Shown piece after piece: positions 28,498 through 37,435 of a stretch of DNA of 64,000 nucleotides. Source of the stretch: Vibrio sp. D404a (GTDB lineage: Bacteria > Pseudomonadota > Gammaproteobacteria > Enterobacterales > Vibrionaceae); assembly GCF_030248535.1 (NCBI RefSeq), contig NZ_JAHGAJ010000010.1:1-64000 (forward strand), given 5' to 3'. The notes below the pieces were generated by a model. That model was given only the letters and a program-made list of their open reading frames with translations. It did not search any database and had not been told where the DNA came from. How positions within the stretch are numbered: the first letter of the stretch is position 1; each line of letters begins with the position of its first letter. A program made the translations under genes and the position numbers.

Positions 28498-29030
28498 TTA
28501 TCTTCTGTCCTTGAACAATTTCTCTCAATTCCATGAGGATTTTCGAAGCAATTTCGCCAAGTACTCAGTACATTTTTGCGAAATTATCGACAAGCAGTTG
28601 AAAAGCTGTCATCACATTATGTTAATGACTATTCTCAATATCAATACAATATTCTATATATTTAGAGTTTTTACGTTATAACTCTCAAGTTTTATTCCTA
28701 TAAGATTACAAATCCATCATCCCATATATCTCACATCATTTTTCCCTTTCTAATCCTAGGGTTAAATTATAACTCACCCCTTATTATTAGCACATTTTGT
28801 AAAGTCAAACAGCTTAACTCATGGGGTTGCAACTCGAAAATGCGAGCCATGAACTTTATGCACTTTATTATTTCAATGCACTTTATCCTCAATATCACCA
28901 CATTAATGACAATTAATTAACACAACCTTAACCTTTGAACATCCACTGGGTATTTGAGATGTATCCGGTAGCTAATACACCAATAAGTTTCTCGGTTAGA
29001 TAAGAGAACACGACATAAGGAACGTGAAAC
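28498..29030. promoter_or_regulatory. Divergent intergenic region between the HD-GYP pair and tctCBA
   Basis: This 533-bp AT-rich region contains no credible gene. An 11-bp direct repeat ATGCACTTTAT occurs at 28858-28868 and 28876-28886, one 18-nt period, about 150 nt before tctC. It could be a regulator site. Nothing else stands out. Confidence 0.4.
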
Positions 29031-30002
29031 ATGTTCAAGGCAATGAAACCCTCTATCGCAGCGACTGTGATCGCCGCTACCTTTTCATTCAACACTTTTG
29101 CGGCAGACGTAGAGAAAATCCACTTTCTAATCCCTGGCGGCGCAGGTGGCGGTTGGGATATGACGGCACGTGGTACTGGTGATGTGCTGGTAAAATCTGA
29201 CATCGTTGAAAACGTCTCTTTCCAAAACCTTTCTGGTGGCGGCGGCGGTAAAGCGATTGCTCACCTGATTGAAACAGCCAAGCGTCAAGAAGATACGCTG
29301 ATGGTAAATTCAACGCCGATTGTTGTTCGCTCTCTAACCGGTATTTTCCCTCAGTCTTTCCGTGACCTTACTCCAGTAGCCGCAACCATTGCGGACTATG
29401 GCGCAATCGTAACGTCGGCAGACTCTAAGTACGATACTTGGGAAGATGTAGTCAAAGAGTTCGAATCAAACCCGCGTAAAGTGAAAATTGCTGGTGGTTC
29501 AGCACGTGGCAGCATGGATCATCTAGTCGTCGCGGCAGCATTTAAAGGCGAAGGCTTCGATGCTCGTAAAGTTCGCTACATTGCTTACGATGCAGGCGGA
29601 AAAGCAATGGCTGCGCTTCTATCGGGTGAAACTCAGCTACTTTCAACAGGCCTTGGTGAAGTGTTGGAAATGTCAAAATCTGGCCAAGTAAAAGTACTAG
29701 CTGTGACAGCGCCTAAACGTCTAGATGCAGCACCAGACATCCCAACGCTAACTGAGTACGGCAATGAAACTGTGTTTGCTAACTGGCGTGGTTTCTTTGC
29801 TGCACCTGGCACAAGCCAAGCGAAAATTGATGAGTGGAACCAAGCGCTTAACAAAATGTACACCACTGATGAGTGGCAAGTAGTTCGCGACCGTAATGGT
29901 TGGATCGACAACTACAAAGCCGACAAAGAGTTCTACTCCTTCCTAGAAGACCAAGAGAAGCAAATGGGCGACTTAATGCGCGAGCTTGGCTTCCTCAAGT
30001 AA
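29031..30002 (+). CDS. tctC: Tripartite tricarboxylate transporter substrate-binding protein TctC
   Basis: TctC is the periplasmic substrate-binding protein of a TTT-family transporter that takes up citrate-like tricarboxylates or related acids with Na+ or H+. It has 323 residues, with a signal peptide (about 1-24, ending SFNTFA|ADVEK) and a Bug-type fold. Visible motifs are IPGGAGGGWDMTARGTG near residues 33-49 and NLSGGGGGKAIAHL, both lining the ligand site in this family. The start ATG at 29031 follows AGGAA. It is the first gene of tctCBA. The ligand cannot be read from sequence. Confidence 0.92.
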   Translation: MFKAMKPSIAATVIAATFSFNTFAADVEKIHFLIPGGAGGGWDMTARGTGDVLVKSDIVENVSFQNLSGGGGGKAIAHLIETAKRQEDTLMVNSTPIVVRSLTGIFPQSFRDLTPVAATIADYGAIVTSADSKYDTWEDVVKEFESNPRKVKIAGGSARGSMDHLVVAAAFKGEGFDARKVRYIAYDAGGKAMAALLSGETQLLSTGLGEVLEMSKSGQVKVLAVTAPKRLDAAPDIPTLTEYGNETVFANWRGFFAAPGTSQAKIDEWNQALNKMYTTDEWQVVRDRNGWIDNYKADKEFYSFLEDQEKQMGDLMRELGFLK

Positions 30003-30180
30003 CAAAACTATTCAGGGGGAACCGACAGCTCCCCCTTCCTTATTCTCTGTTTTGCCATGCATGAGTTCACTCAATCTCCTTTGTAATTTGTAGGCAGTTG
30101 AGCACTACTCTCTTCCTACATTCCGTTAGTGATCCTAGACATTCTTCATTAACCCGCTCATGCATGGCTTTTTTATTTTT
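30003..30180 (+). ncRNA. Structured tctC-tctB intergenic RNA (attenuator or 3'UTR-derived sRNA candidate)
   Basis: A GC-rich hairpin AGGGGGA/TCCCCCT (30014-30036) follows the tctC stop. Then GCCATGCATGAG (30054-30065) pairs perfectly with CTCATGCATGGC (30157-30168), enclosing TGTAGG/CCTACA (30089-30094, 30115-30120). TTTTTTATTTTT follows the distal arm. The tctB Shine-Dalgarno lies directly downstream. This could be processing or attenuation setting a high TctC:TctBA ratio, or a small RNA. All function is inferred. Confidence 0.4.
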
Positions 30181-30192
30181 ATGGAGTTGGAT

Positions 30193-30693
30193 ATGTCGGA
30201 ACAATCGAACACGTTCTTATCCAAAGAGAACCTACTCACTCGCGATCGAATCGGTGCCCTAGTGTTCCTATTGGTTTGCTTGTGCTACGGCTACCAGACA
30301 ACCCTTATCCCACTATTCCCCGGTGATGAATACGAACCTTTTACAGCACGAACACTACCAACCCTACTCACCTTCGCGGGTATTGGGTTGGCGCTGATCT
30401 TACTCGTAACCGGAAAACAAGAACCGAAGAAATCCTGCGATACAACACCGCTAAATTGGAAGCTGTTGATCGGTTTCTTAGTTCTAATGGCACTGTATGG
30501 TGTTGGACTTACCTATCTAGGCTTTGTACTGGCAACCGGCTTCTTCTTATTAGCAGGCTTTTACCTACTGGGTGAGCGCAGAAAACCAATCTTAATTGGT
30601 GCTTCATTCCCGTTTGTCATCGTTTTTTATCTTCTATTAACTCAGGGGTTAGATATCTATCTAGAACCTGGGCTTATCTACACACTTTGGTAG
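30193..30693 (+). CDS. tctB: Tripartite tricarboxylate transporter small membrane subunit TctB
   Basis: TctB is the small, four-helix membrane subunit of the TTT transporter. The protein has 166 residues from the ATG at 30193, which has GGAG 6 nt upstream. The longer frame to 30160 has no ribosome binding site. Helices are visible near RIGALVFLLVCLCYGYQTTL, LPTLLTFAGIGLALILLVTG, LLIGFLVLMALYGVGLTYLGFVLATGFFLLAGFYLLG and ILIGASFPFVIVFYLLL. Identification rests on size, helix pattern and place between tctC and tctA, since TctB sequences diverge strongly. The gap to tctA is 10 bp. Confidence 0.9.
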   Translation: MSEQSNTFLSKENLLTRDRIGALVFLLVCLCYGYQTTLIPLFPGDEYEPFTARTLPTLLTFAGIGLALILLVTGKQEPKKSCDTTPLNWKLLIGFLVLMALYGVGLTYLGFVLATGFFLLAGFYLLGERRKPILIGASFPFVIVFYLLLTQGLDIYLEPGLIYTLW

Positions 30694-30703
30694 GAACCGC
30701 ATT

Positions 30704-32224
30704 ATGTTAGATGGAATTTTACAAGGACTCTCCACCGCGGTAATGCCGATGAACATCATGATGGTGATCGTGGGCTGTTTCGTTGGTACCTTTATCGGGA
30801 TGCTACCGGGCTTAGGGCCTATCTCTGCGATCGCGCTAATGATCCCAATCACTTACGGTTTAGAGCCTTCTTCAGGTTTAATCCTAATGGCTGGTGTTTA
30901 TTATGGTGCGGTATTTGGCGGCTCCACTTCGTCGATTCTCATCAATGCGCCGGGATGTTCATCAACCGTGGTAACTGCATTTGATGGCTACCCAATGGCG
31001 CAAAAAGGCCAAGCAGGTAAAGCACTTGCACTGGCGGCTTACTCTTCATTTACTGGTGGTACGCTATCAGCAATCATGCTTCTTATCGCGGCACCAGCGC
31101 TTGCAAGCGTATCGCTAAGCTTCCAATCGTCAGACTACTTTGCGCTGATGCTACTTGGCTTGTCGGCAGTTGCAGCCTTTGCTGGACAGGGACAAGTTAT
31201 CAAAGCATGGATGATGACCATTCTTGGTTTAATGCTTTCAACGGTAGGTATCGATAAAGGTGTCGGTGTTGAACGATTCACTTTCGGCTTAACCGATTTA
31301 ATGGATGGCTTTAGCTTCTTACTACTCGCGATGGCAACATTCGCGCTTGGTGAAACTCTGATGGGTGTGCTTAAACCTCAGAAAGACACCAGTGAAGAAG
31401 AAAGCCGTAAGATGTCCGACATCGGCAGCATGAAAGTGACTAAAGAAGAAGTTAAAGACGTAGCCCCTGTATCGATTCGTTCTTCTATTCTTGGTTTCTT
31501 TACTGGCGTACTACCGGGTGCTGGTGCCACTATCGCAGCTTTCCTTAGCTATGGTATGGAACGTAGTCTGGCACCAAAAGAGAAGCAGAAAGAGTTTGGT
31601 AAAGGCAGTATCCGTGGTCTTGTTGCGCCAGAATCGGCAAACAACGCAGCTTCTAGTGGTTCGTTTGTTCCTCTATTAACACTTGGTATCCCAGGTTCAG
31701 GTACGACGGCGATTATGCTTGGTGCTTTGATTGCCTACGGTATTCAGCCAGGTCCGCGTCTGTTCGTTGAGCACCCTGATGTATTCTGGTCAGTTATCAT
31801 ATCGATGTACTTCGGTAACATCGTACTGGTGATTTTAAACCTACCGCTGATCCCATACATCTCTAAGCTACTCGCTGTGCCAAGAACCGTGTTACTACCT
31901 ATGATTCTGTTCTTCTCAATTACTGGTGTTTACTTGGTGTCGTTTAACACTATGGATGTCTTTATCATGTTGCTTGTAGCAATGGCAGCAATAGGATTGA
32001 GATTGGCCGACTTCCCATTAGCGCCTCTATTGCTAGGCTTCATCCTAGGCGGGTTAATGGAAGAGAACTTAAGACGTGCACTTATGATCAGTGACGGCGA
32101 ATTAAGTTTCCTTTGGGAGCGCCCGATTACTATGAGCTTTACCATCCTTGCGGTGTTGGTTCTATTCAGCCCTCTATTTATGAAGCTGTTTAAGAGCCTT
32201 AAAGCTAAGCCTGTGGAAGCGTAA
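30704..32224 (+). CDS. tctA: Tripartite tricarboxylate transporter large permease TctA
   Basis: TctA is the 506-residue large permease of the TTT system, with about a dozen membrane helices. The family signature FIGMLPGLGPISAIALMIPITYGL is near residues 27-50. The matching repeat GVLPGAGATIAAFLSYGMERSL is near residues 270-291, reflecting the two-fold repeat of the family. Other typical stretches are YGAVFGGSTSSILINAPG and LGIPGSGTTAIMLGALIAYGI. It closes the tctCBA operon and is followed by a strong terminator. Substrate is unproven; citrate, tricarballylate or propionate-pathway acids are all possible. Confidence 0.96.
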   Translation: MLDGILQGLSTAVMPMNIMMVIVGCFVGTFIGMLPGLGPISAIALMIPITYGLEPSSGLILMAGVYYGAVFGGSTSSILINAPGCSSTVVTAFDGYPMAQKGQAGKALALAAYSSFTGGTLSAIMLLIAAPALASVSLSFQSSDYFALMLLGLSAVAAFAGQGQVIKAWMMTILGLMLSTVGIDKGVGVERFTFGLTDLMDGFSFLLLAMATFALGETLMGVLKPQKDTSEEESRKMSDIGSMKVTKEEVKDVAPVSIRSSILGFFTGVLPGAGATIAAFLSYGMERSLAPKEKQKEFGKGSIRGLVAPESANNAASSGSFVPLLTLGIPGSGTTAIMLGALIAYGIQPGPRLFVEHPDVFWSVIISMYFGNIVLVILNLPLIPYISKLLAVPRTVLLPMILFFSITGVYLVSFNTMDVFIMLLVAMAAIGLRLADFPLAPLLLGFILGGLMEENLRRALMISDGELSFLWERPITMSFTILAVLVLFSPLFMKLFKSLKAKPVEA

Positions 32225-32242
32225 TCAAACCGCACTTTACCT

Positions 32243-32268
32243 AGGGAGCCTTCGGCTCCCTTTTTTTA
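32243..32268 (+). terminator. Terminator of the tctCBA operon
   Basis: AGGGAGCC and GGCTCCCT pair around a TTC loop, followed by a run of seven T. Confidence 0.95.
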
Positions 32269-32388
32269 TTGATGGTCTAAGCATCCATTGCAACAAATCA
32301 CAAACTTGTTCATAACATTCTGATAAGACTGGTTTTAGATTCAAAATGCAGTAAGTTAGTTATTCGTCTCTCAATTAGGAACTGTGCC

Positions 32389-33147
32389 ATGGAATGGCTG
32401 ATACTCTTTCTCGCTGGTGTGCTTGGTGGCATATTAAACTCCATTGCAGGAGGAGGCAGTTTTGTTACGTTCCCCGCTCTACTATTTGTAGGCGTTCCTC
32501 CGGTCGCTGCCAACGCAACCAATACCTTTGCGTCTTGTGCAGGCTACGTCAGCGGCGCTTATGCATTAAAACAAGAGATCCTATCTGGTACAAAACAACT
32601 CAAATTGACTTTGATTCTGAGTGTCTTAGGTGGTGCAATCGGTGCTTTCTTGCTATTGCACACTCCAGAAGCACTCTTTACTCAATCTGTTCCTTGGCTA
32701 CTGTTATTCGCGGCACTGCTTTTTACCTTTGGTGGCAAGATCAACAGCTTCATTAAAAAAGCCGCATCGAAGCACAAACACGTGGGGAGCGCAGGCGCAT
32801 TCTTCTCGGCGCTTCTGTTACTTTTGGTGTGTGTCTATGGCGGGTACTTTAATGCTGGGCTCGGTATCGTAACACTGAGTTATTTGGCGCTTGCCGGTTA
32901 CACCAATATCAATGTTATGAACGGGATTAAACTTTTGGTTTCCGCGAGTGCATCAATGGCTGCAATTGTGCTGTTTGTGATTGATGGTTCGATTGATTGG
33001 AGTTCAGGACTTGCGGTATTGCTCGGCACATTGGTCGGCGGCTACTACTCTGCTCAGGTATCACGCAACATCCCACAAAATTACGTCCGCAACACCGTGA
33101 TTGTGGCAAGCTTCTTAATCACCGCGTACTTTTTCTACGCCAATTGA
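32389..33147 (+). CDS. TSUP-family (TauE/SafE) anion exporter
   Basis: This is an integral membrane protein of 252 residues with about eight helices, of the TauE/SafE (TSUP, PF01925) family that moves sulfite, sulfonates or other organic anions. The N-terminal repeat GVLGGILNSIAGGGSFVTFPALL and the later FNAGLGIVTLSYLALAGYTNINVMNGIKLLVSA are characteristic. It is monocistronic, 164 bp after tctA behind the tct terminator. The substrate is unknown. Confidence 0.92.
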   Translation: MEWLILFLAGVLGGILNSIAGGGSFVTFPALLFVGVPPVAANATNTFASCAGYVSGAYALKQEILSGTKQLKLTLILSVLGGAIGAFLLLHTPEALFTQSVPWLLLFAALLFTFGGKINSFIKKAASKHKHVGSAGAFFSALLLLLVCVYGGYFNAGLGIVTLSYLALAGYTNINVMNGIKLLVSASASMAAIVLFVIDGSIDWSSGLAVLLGTLVGGYYSAQVSRNIPQNYVRNTVIVASFLITAYFFYAN

Positions 33148-33349
33148 CCGTTATTAAAAATCGCCAGATATATCTTTTGGCTATACAGCTGATGCGACTT
33201 GGGAGCGTTATTTCCACTCATTAAAATAGCGTTCGCTAAATTTGTGAAGAGAGCCTGATAATCACCTTGTTTGATATTAATTTAGATTAATTTTTATCCA
33301 ATAGTGAGATAATTACTCCGTAAAAGAAGCAAGCATATTAGGGGGCATT

Positions 33350-33541
33350 ATGAACATCAAACTCGGTCATGTTATGTCATCAAGCAGACTTATCTGCTTT
33401 ATTGCGTTCTTAGCAGCAACCTTTGCGTGGATACTACATATGCCCGCTCTGTTTTCGGTTTCTGCTCTGTTTCTTGTCTTCAGTGCGGCGATCTATGTCG
33501 GTGATTATCTTAAGAACCAAAAGAAAAATCGCGAAGCCTGA
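33350..33541 (+). CDS. Small two-helix membrane protein, unknown function
   Basis: This is a 63-residue hypothetical protein. Two hydrophobic helices (about residues 12-28, LICFIAFLAATFAWILH, and 31-49, ALFSVSALFLVFSAAIYVG) are followed by a basic tail (KNQKKNREA). A very strong Shine-Dalgarno (AGGGGG) lies 6 nt before the ATG and a terminator follows, which supports a real gene. I recognise no family. Confidence 0.7.
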   Translation: MNIKLGHVMSSSRLICFIAFLAATFAWILHMPALFSVSALFLVFSAAIYVGDYLKNQKKNREA

Positions 33542-33624
33542 AACGCACTAGCTTTTATTGGCCTTCGCTTAAACTTAGGTTACCGCTTAAGCCGGATTAC
33601 CAGTTAACCTGAGACCAATAAAGA

Positions 33625-33649
33625 AAAAAGGAGCATCATGCTCCTTTTT
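33625..33649. terminator. Bidirectional terminator
   Basis: AAAAAGGAGCA pairs with TGCTCCTTTTT around a TCA loop, with A and T runs on both sides. It serves the small membrane protein (plus) and the VF530 gene (minus). Confidence 0.9.
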
Positions 33650-33692
33650 GTATCTACTCTACTTACGCAGCCGCTTATATTCATACAACCGC

Positions 33693-34109
33693 TTAGCGGC
33701 GGAAGTTTCGACCTTTACCGCCAGAGCGACGCGCTTTAAATGACGACGCGGCCTTGGCTTGTGAAGCAAGGATTGACTCGACTGTCAGTTCCATCGGCTC
33801 TTTTGGCTCTAGACCATGGCGGAATGTACGTGAACGCGGTGGCATTTGGTATTCAAGATCCGATGCTTTTGGCATACGCTTGAAGCGATACAGGTAAAAG
33901 TTCTCCACCTTTTCACGCGCCCATTGAGTCTTCTTCAAGTACTTTACAGCGCTTGCAACAGATGGCTTGGTGTTAAAACAGTTCATGCGCATTGCTGCAT
34001 CAAGGATTTCCCAACCGTAATGATCCACCAGCTCAGTGATCATAGTTTCTAACTTCAAGCCATGCAGCGGATTGTTTTGCTGCAGCTCAATTCTTTCTTC
34101 ATCAGTCAT
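33693..34109 (-). CDS. VF530-family (DUF2132) small DNA-binding protein
   Basis: This 138-residue protein contains the VF530 domain: NPLHGLKLETMITELVDHYGWEILDAAMRMNCFNTKPSVASAVKYLKKTQWAREKVENFYLYRFKRMP (about residues 13-80). The family is named after a Vibrio fischeri protein with a DNA-binding-like fold. A basic C-terminal tail of about 50 residues (ending FKARRSGGKGRNFRR) extends it and could bind nucleic acid. I chose the ATG at 34109 since AAAGGT lies about 6 nt upstream; the frame extends to 34169 without a ribosome binding site. Biological role unknown. Confidence 0.85.
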   Translation of the reverse strand: MTDEERIELQQNNPLHGLKLETMITELVDHYGWEILDAAMRMNCFNTKPSVASAVKYLKKTQWAREKVENFYLYRFKRMPKASDLEYQMPPRSRTFRHGLEPKEPMELTVESILASQAKAASSFKARRSGGKGRNFRR

Positions 34110-34706
34110 TGTCGTACCTTTAAGCAGAGCGATTGACTCACTCCGCGTGCGTTGGTTCACCATCATCAATAACGGTTATTTGCTTAGGTCTGCATCCTGC
34201 ACGCCTGTTATTGAGAGTAATGATGGCACAAAGCCTGTCACTCTCCTAATGATCATCCGTTTATATTGAAAATTATGGCTTAACTGCGCGAGATATAGTC
34301 ATTCCAATTGTCAGACTTTCAACAAAAAGCAAGCACTAAGCAAATGCCTAAATTTTGTCAGCATCCTCGCCACTGTTAACCAGTTCACCGCACATCAGCC
34401 CTCCTATTCCATCGCTAGCTATTAATAGGCGCCACAGTTATAGGCATTACTTTTTGGAACGAGAATCGCTGTAAATACCTAAAATGGATAAGAAACTCTG
34501 ATCTAGATAACAAAAACCCAACCCAGTTAACAAAATGGATGAGTCCTAAATGTAATAACCACATTTTTAGTGATGCGATTAGGATTTATAAGATGATGCA
34601 ATTACATTTCGTTAACAGGACTGGTATGTTCATATTCTTAAATATGAGAAATCAATAAGTCAAAGAAAAACAATTATATAACTATAAATAAAGGTCAGCT
34701 CAGCTC
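34110..34706. other. Gene-free divergent intergenic region
   Basis: This 597-bp AT-rich region lies between the divergent VF530 and GAF-HD-GYP genes. It holds a near-repeat AAAATGGAT at about 34481 and 34532 and two GTTAAC stretches. I see no RNA gene, terminator or convincing ORF. Confidence 0.4.
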
Positions 34707-35855
34707 ATGTTTGACTACTCCCAACTCAGTAAAGTCGCGGCTAAAGATCAAGACATCACAGCCACGTTAGACGACCTGTTTCAGCTTGTTCGTGCTTGCT
34801 ACCCCACGCTATCACGTCTGTCCATCGCCTTAACGAGCGAGAATAAGGCCACCAATTACTTTGTCTCCGACGCGCTGTGCCAAGAGGCAAGCCATAACTA
34901 TGTCGAGTACAATATTAGGCCGGAATCTTCATTACGTAAGATGTCTGAGCTACCTTCAGTTCGTGTTATCAATGACTTATCGACGATGAATCCAACACGG
35001 CAAATTTGTCGCTTGATCGATATTGGGCATCAAAGTAGCTACACCTCCCCTATATACTATCGTGATAAAAACCTTGGCTTTATCTTTATCAACGCCACCG
35101 CGATTGGGTTCTTTAATCAGAAAAGCATACAAGCTGACATTGCGTATCTATCGCAGCTCATTGCGAGTCTGTTTACGCGACTGCATGAGAACCAAAAACA
35201 CTTTCAAACCTCTCTCGCGATTGCTCTAAATATGGGCCATGCAAGAGATCCAGAAACCAAAGAGCATTTAATCCGCATGGGACGCTACAGCGAGATCTTG
35301 GCTCGAGCGATGTCTGAGCAAAAGCCGGAAATCACCTATCAATTCATTCATCGAATTCGTGTTTATGCACCTTTTCATGATATCGGTAAGTATCGAATCC
35401 CCGACCATGTACTTTTTAGCACCAAGCGATTCAGCGATGAAGACCGCGCCATCATGAATAAACACACGCTCTATGGTGAGGCCATGATTGAGGACGTGGT
35501 GTCTATCTCTGACAATCACTCTATCTCTCAAGATGAAGTACAGTTTCTGAAGAACATTATTCGCCATCATCATGAGCGCTATGATGGAACTGGCTTACCA
35601 GACAGACTGTGTGGCACTCAAATTCCATTGGAAGCACGTATCGTTACCTTAGCAGATGTGTTTGATGCCCTGCTGAGTAAGAGAGCCTATAAATCTGAAT
35701 GGGAGCTTGATGATGTGCTGGAGTACATCGAAGAAAACGTTGGCATTATGTTCGACCCAAACTGTGTCGAAGCGCTTAAGCAGAACTTAGATACCTGTAT
35801 GGCAGTAAGGGAGCAGTTTTCTGACAAAGAAGAAGTGACCAGCTTCCAGGCTTAA
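34707..35855 (+). CDS. GAF/HD-GYP-type phosphodiesterase variant (GLP motif)
   Basis: This is a cytosolic 382-residue protein with no membrane helix. The N-terminal 150 residues resemble a GAF domain (SRLSIALTSENKATNYFV..., SSYTSPIYYRDKNLGFIFINA). The C-terminal part is an HD-GYP domain with H224-D225 (FHDIGKYRIP) and the downstream HHHERYDGTGLP. There the GYP motif reads G296-L297-P298, so tyrosine is replaced by leucine. The metal-binding HD, HK and HH residues seem present, so hydrolysis is plausible but substrate specificity for c-di-GMP is uncertain. The gene stands alone, with a shared terminator downstream. Confidence 0.85.
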   Translation: MFDYSQLSKVAAKDQDITATLDDLFQLVRACYPTLSRLSIALTSENKATNYFVSDALCQEASHNYVEYNIRPESSLRKMSELPSVRVINDLSTMNPTRQICRLIDIGHQSSYTSPIYYRDKNLGFIFINATAIGFFNQKSIQADIAYLSQLIASLFTRLHENQKHFQTSLAIALNMGHARDPETKEHLIRMGRYSEILARAMSEQKPEITYQFIHRIRVYAPFHDIGKYRIPDHVLFSTKRFSDEDRAIMNKHTLYGEAMIEDVVSISDNHSISQDEVQFLKNIIRHHHERYDGTGLPDRLCGTQIPLEARIVTLADVFDALLSKRAYKSEWELDDVLEYIEENVGIMFDPNCVEALKQNLDTCMAVREQFSDKEEVTSFQA

Positions 35856-35905
35856 TGTTGGTTAGGTATCTAACTAGAAATCACTAGGGTGTGTTGACAG
35901 AAACA

Positions 35906-35936
35906 AAAAAGGATGCCAGTTAGCATCCTTTTTCAT
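35906..35936. terminator. Bidirectional terminator between HD-GYP variant and gnd
   Basis: AAAAAGGATGC pairs with GCATCCTTTTT around a CAGTTA loop, with A and T runs on both sides. Confidence 0.92.
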
Positions 35937-35957
35937 TTTTAAAACAACTAATTACGA

Positions 35958-37406
35958 TTATACGTCGTAAGTTGTTGAAGCAGTGTCGCCGCCTGTACCG
36001 GTCCAGTTCGTGTGGAAGAACTCACCACGTGGACGGTCAGTACGCTCGTAAGTGTGAGCACCGAAGTAGTCACGCTGAGCTTGAAGCAGGTTAGCTGGTA
36101 GACGAGCTGTTGTGTAACCGTCTAGGAAAGATAGCGCAGAAATCGTACATGGCATTGGGATACCAGACTCTAGAGATTTCGCTGCTACTTTACGCCATGC
36201 CGCTAGGCTGCCTTGTAGGATGTTTTTGAAGTACTCATCAGAACCTAGGAACGCGATGTCTGGGTTTGCTTCGTACGCATCACGGATGTTGCCTAGGAAT
36301 GCAGAACGGATGATACAACCACCACGCCACATTAGTGCTACGTTACCGTAGTTTAGATCCCAACCGTTCTCGTTAGACGCTTCGCGCATTAGCATGAAGC
36401 CTTGAGCGTAAGAGATGATCTTAGAAGCTAGTAGCGCTTGACGTAGTGCGTCAACCCACTCTTGCTTATCCCCTTCAACTGGCGTGATTGTCTTACCGAA
36501 TAGAGATTCAGCTTCAACACGTTGGTCTTTCAGTGCAGATAGGCAACGAGAGAATACAGACTCAGAGATAAGCGTTAGAGGAATACCTAGGTCTAGTGCG
36601 TTAATACCCGTCCATTTACCAGTACCTTTTTGACCAGCAGTGTCTAGGATCTTCTCAACTAGAGGCTCACCGTCTTCATCTTTGTAGCCAAGGATGTCGG
36701 CAGTGATTTCTACTAGGTAGCTGTCTAGCTCAGTCTTGTTCCAGTCAGCGAATACTGCTTGCATTTCATCTGCAGACATACCAAGACCATCTTTCATGAA
36801 CTGGTAAGCTTCAGTGATAAGCTGCATGTCGCCGTATTCGATGCCGTTGTGTACCATCTTAACGAAGTGACCAGCACCGTCGTTACCAACCCAGTCACAA
36901 CATGGCTCGCCAGCGTCAGTTTTTGCAGAGATACCTTGGAAGATTGGCTTAACCGCTTCCCAAGCTTCAGCCGCACCGCCTGGCATGATTGAAGGACCGA
37001 AACGAGCACCTTCTTCACCACCAGATACACCAGTACCGATGAAGTTGATGCCTTTCTCACGACAATGCGCTACACGACGGTTCGTATCAGGGTAGTTAGT
37101 GTTACCACCGTCAATGATGATGTCGCCTTCATCTAGAAGTGGGATTAGGTTGTCGATGAACGTATCAACAACGTCACCAGCACGAACCATAAGCATCACT
37201 TTACGTGGTGATTCTAGTTTCTCAACTAGCTCTTCTAGAGAGTAAGCACCAACAATGTTAGTACCTTTAGCTGGACCTTCTAGAAACTCGTCTACTTTCG
37301 CAGCAGTACGGTTGTGAGCCACAACTTTGAAGCCGTGGTCGTTCATGTTTAGGATAAGGTTCTGACCCATTACTGCTAGGCCAATTACACCGATATCACC
37401 TTTCAT
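35958..37406 (-). CDS. gnd: 6-phosphogluconate dehydrogenase (decarboxylating) Gnd
   Basis: Gnd oxidises 6-phosphogluconate with NADP+ to ribulose 5-phosphate and CO2. The 482-residue length is standard. The nucleotide-binding motif GVIGLAVMGQNLILN opens the protein, and the substrate-binding GAGHFVKMVHNGIEYGDMQ holds the catalytic lysine. FLDGYTTARLPANLLQAQRDYFGAHTYER is the family C-terminal signature. It is the last gene of zwf-pgl-gnd, 29 bp after pgl. Confidence 0.98.
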   Translation of the reverse strand: MKGDIGVIGLAVMGQNLILNMNDHGFKVVAHNRTAAKVDEFLEGPAKGTNIVGAYSLEELVEKLESPRKVMLMVRAGDVVDTFIDNLIPLLDEGDIIIDGGNTNYPDTNRRVAHCREKGINFIGTGVSGGEEGARFGPSIMPGGAAEAWEAVKPIFQGISAKTDAGEPCCDWVGNDGAGHFVKMVHNGIEYGDMQLITEAYQFMKDGLGMSADEMQAVFADWNKTELDSYLVEITADILGYKDEDGEPLVEKILDTAGQKGTGKWTGINALDLGIPLTLISESVFSRCLSALKDQRVEAESLFGKTITPVEGDKQEWVDALRQALLASKIISYAQGFMLMREASNENGWDLNYGNVALMWRGGCIIRSAFLGNIRDAYEANPDIAFLGSDEYFKNILQGSLAAWRKVAAKSLESGIPMPCTISALSFLDGYTTARLPANLLQAQRDYFGAHTYERTDRPRGEFFHTNWTGTGGDTASTTYDV

Positions 37407-37435
37407 TATTTATATCTCCTTGCGGCTATTCGCAC

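Noticed and set aside
28436..28681. Plus-strand ORF of 81 codons
   Set aside because: It begins inside an HD-GYP gene on the other strand, is AT-rich and has no ribosome binding site.
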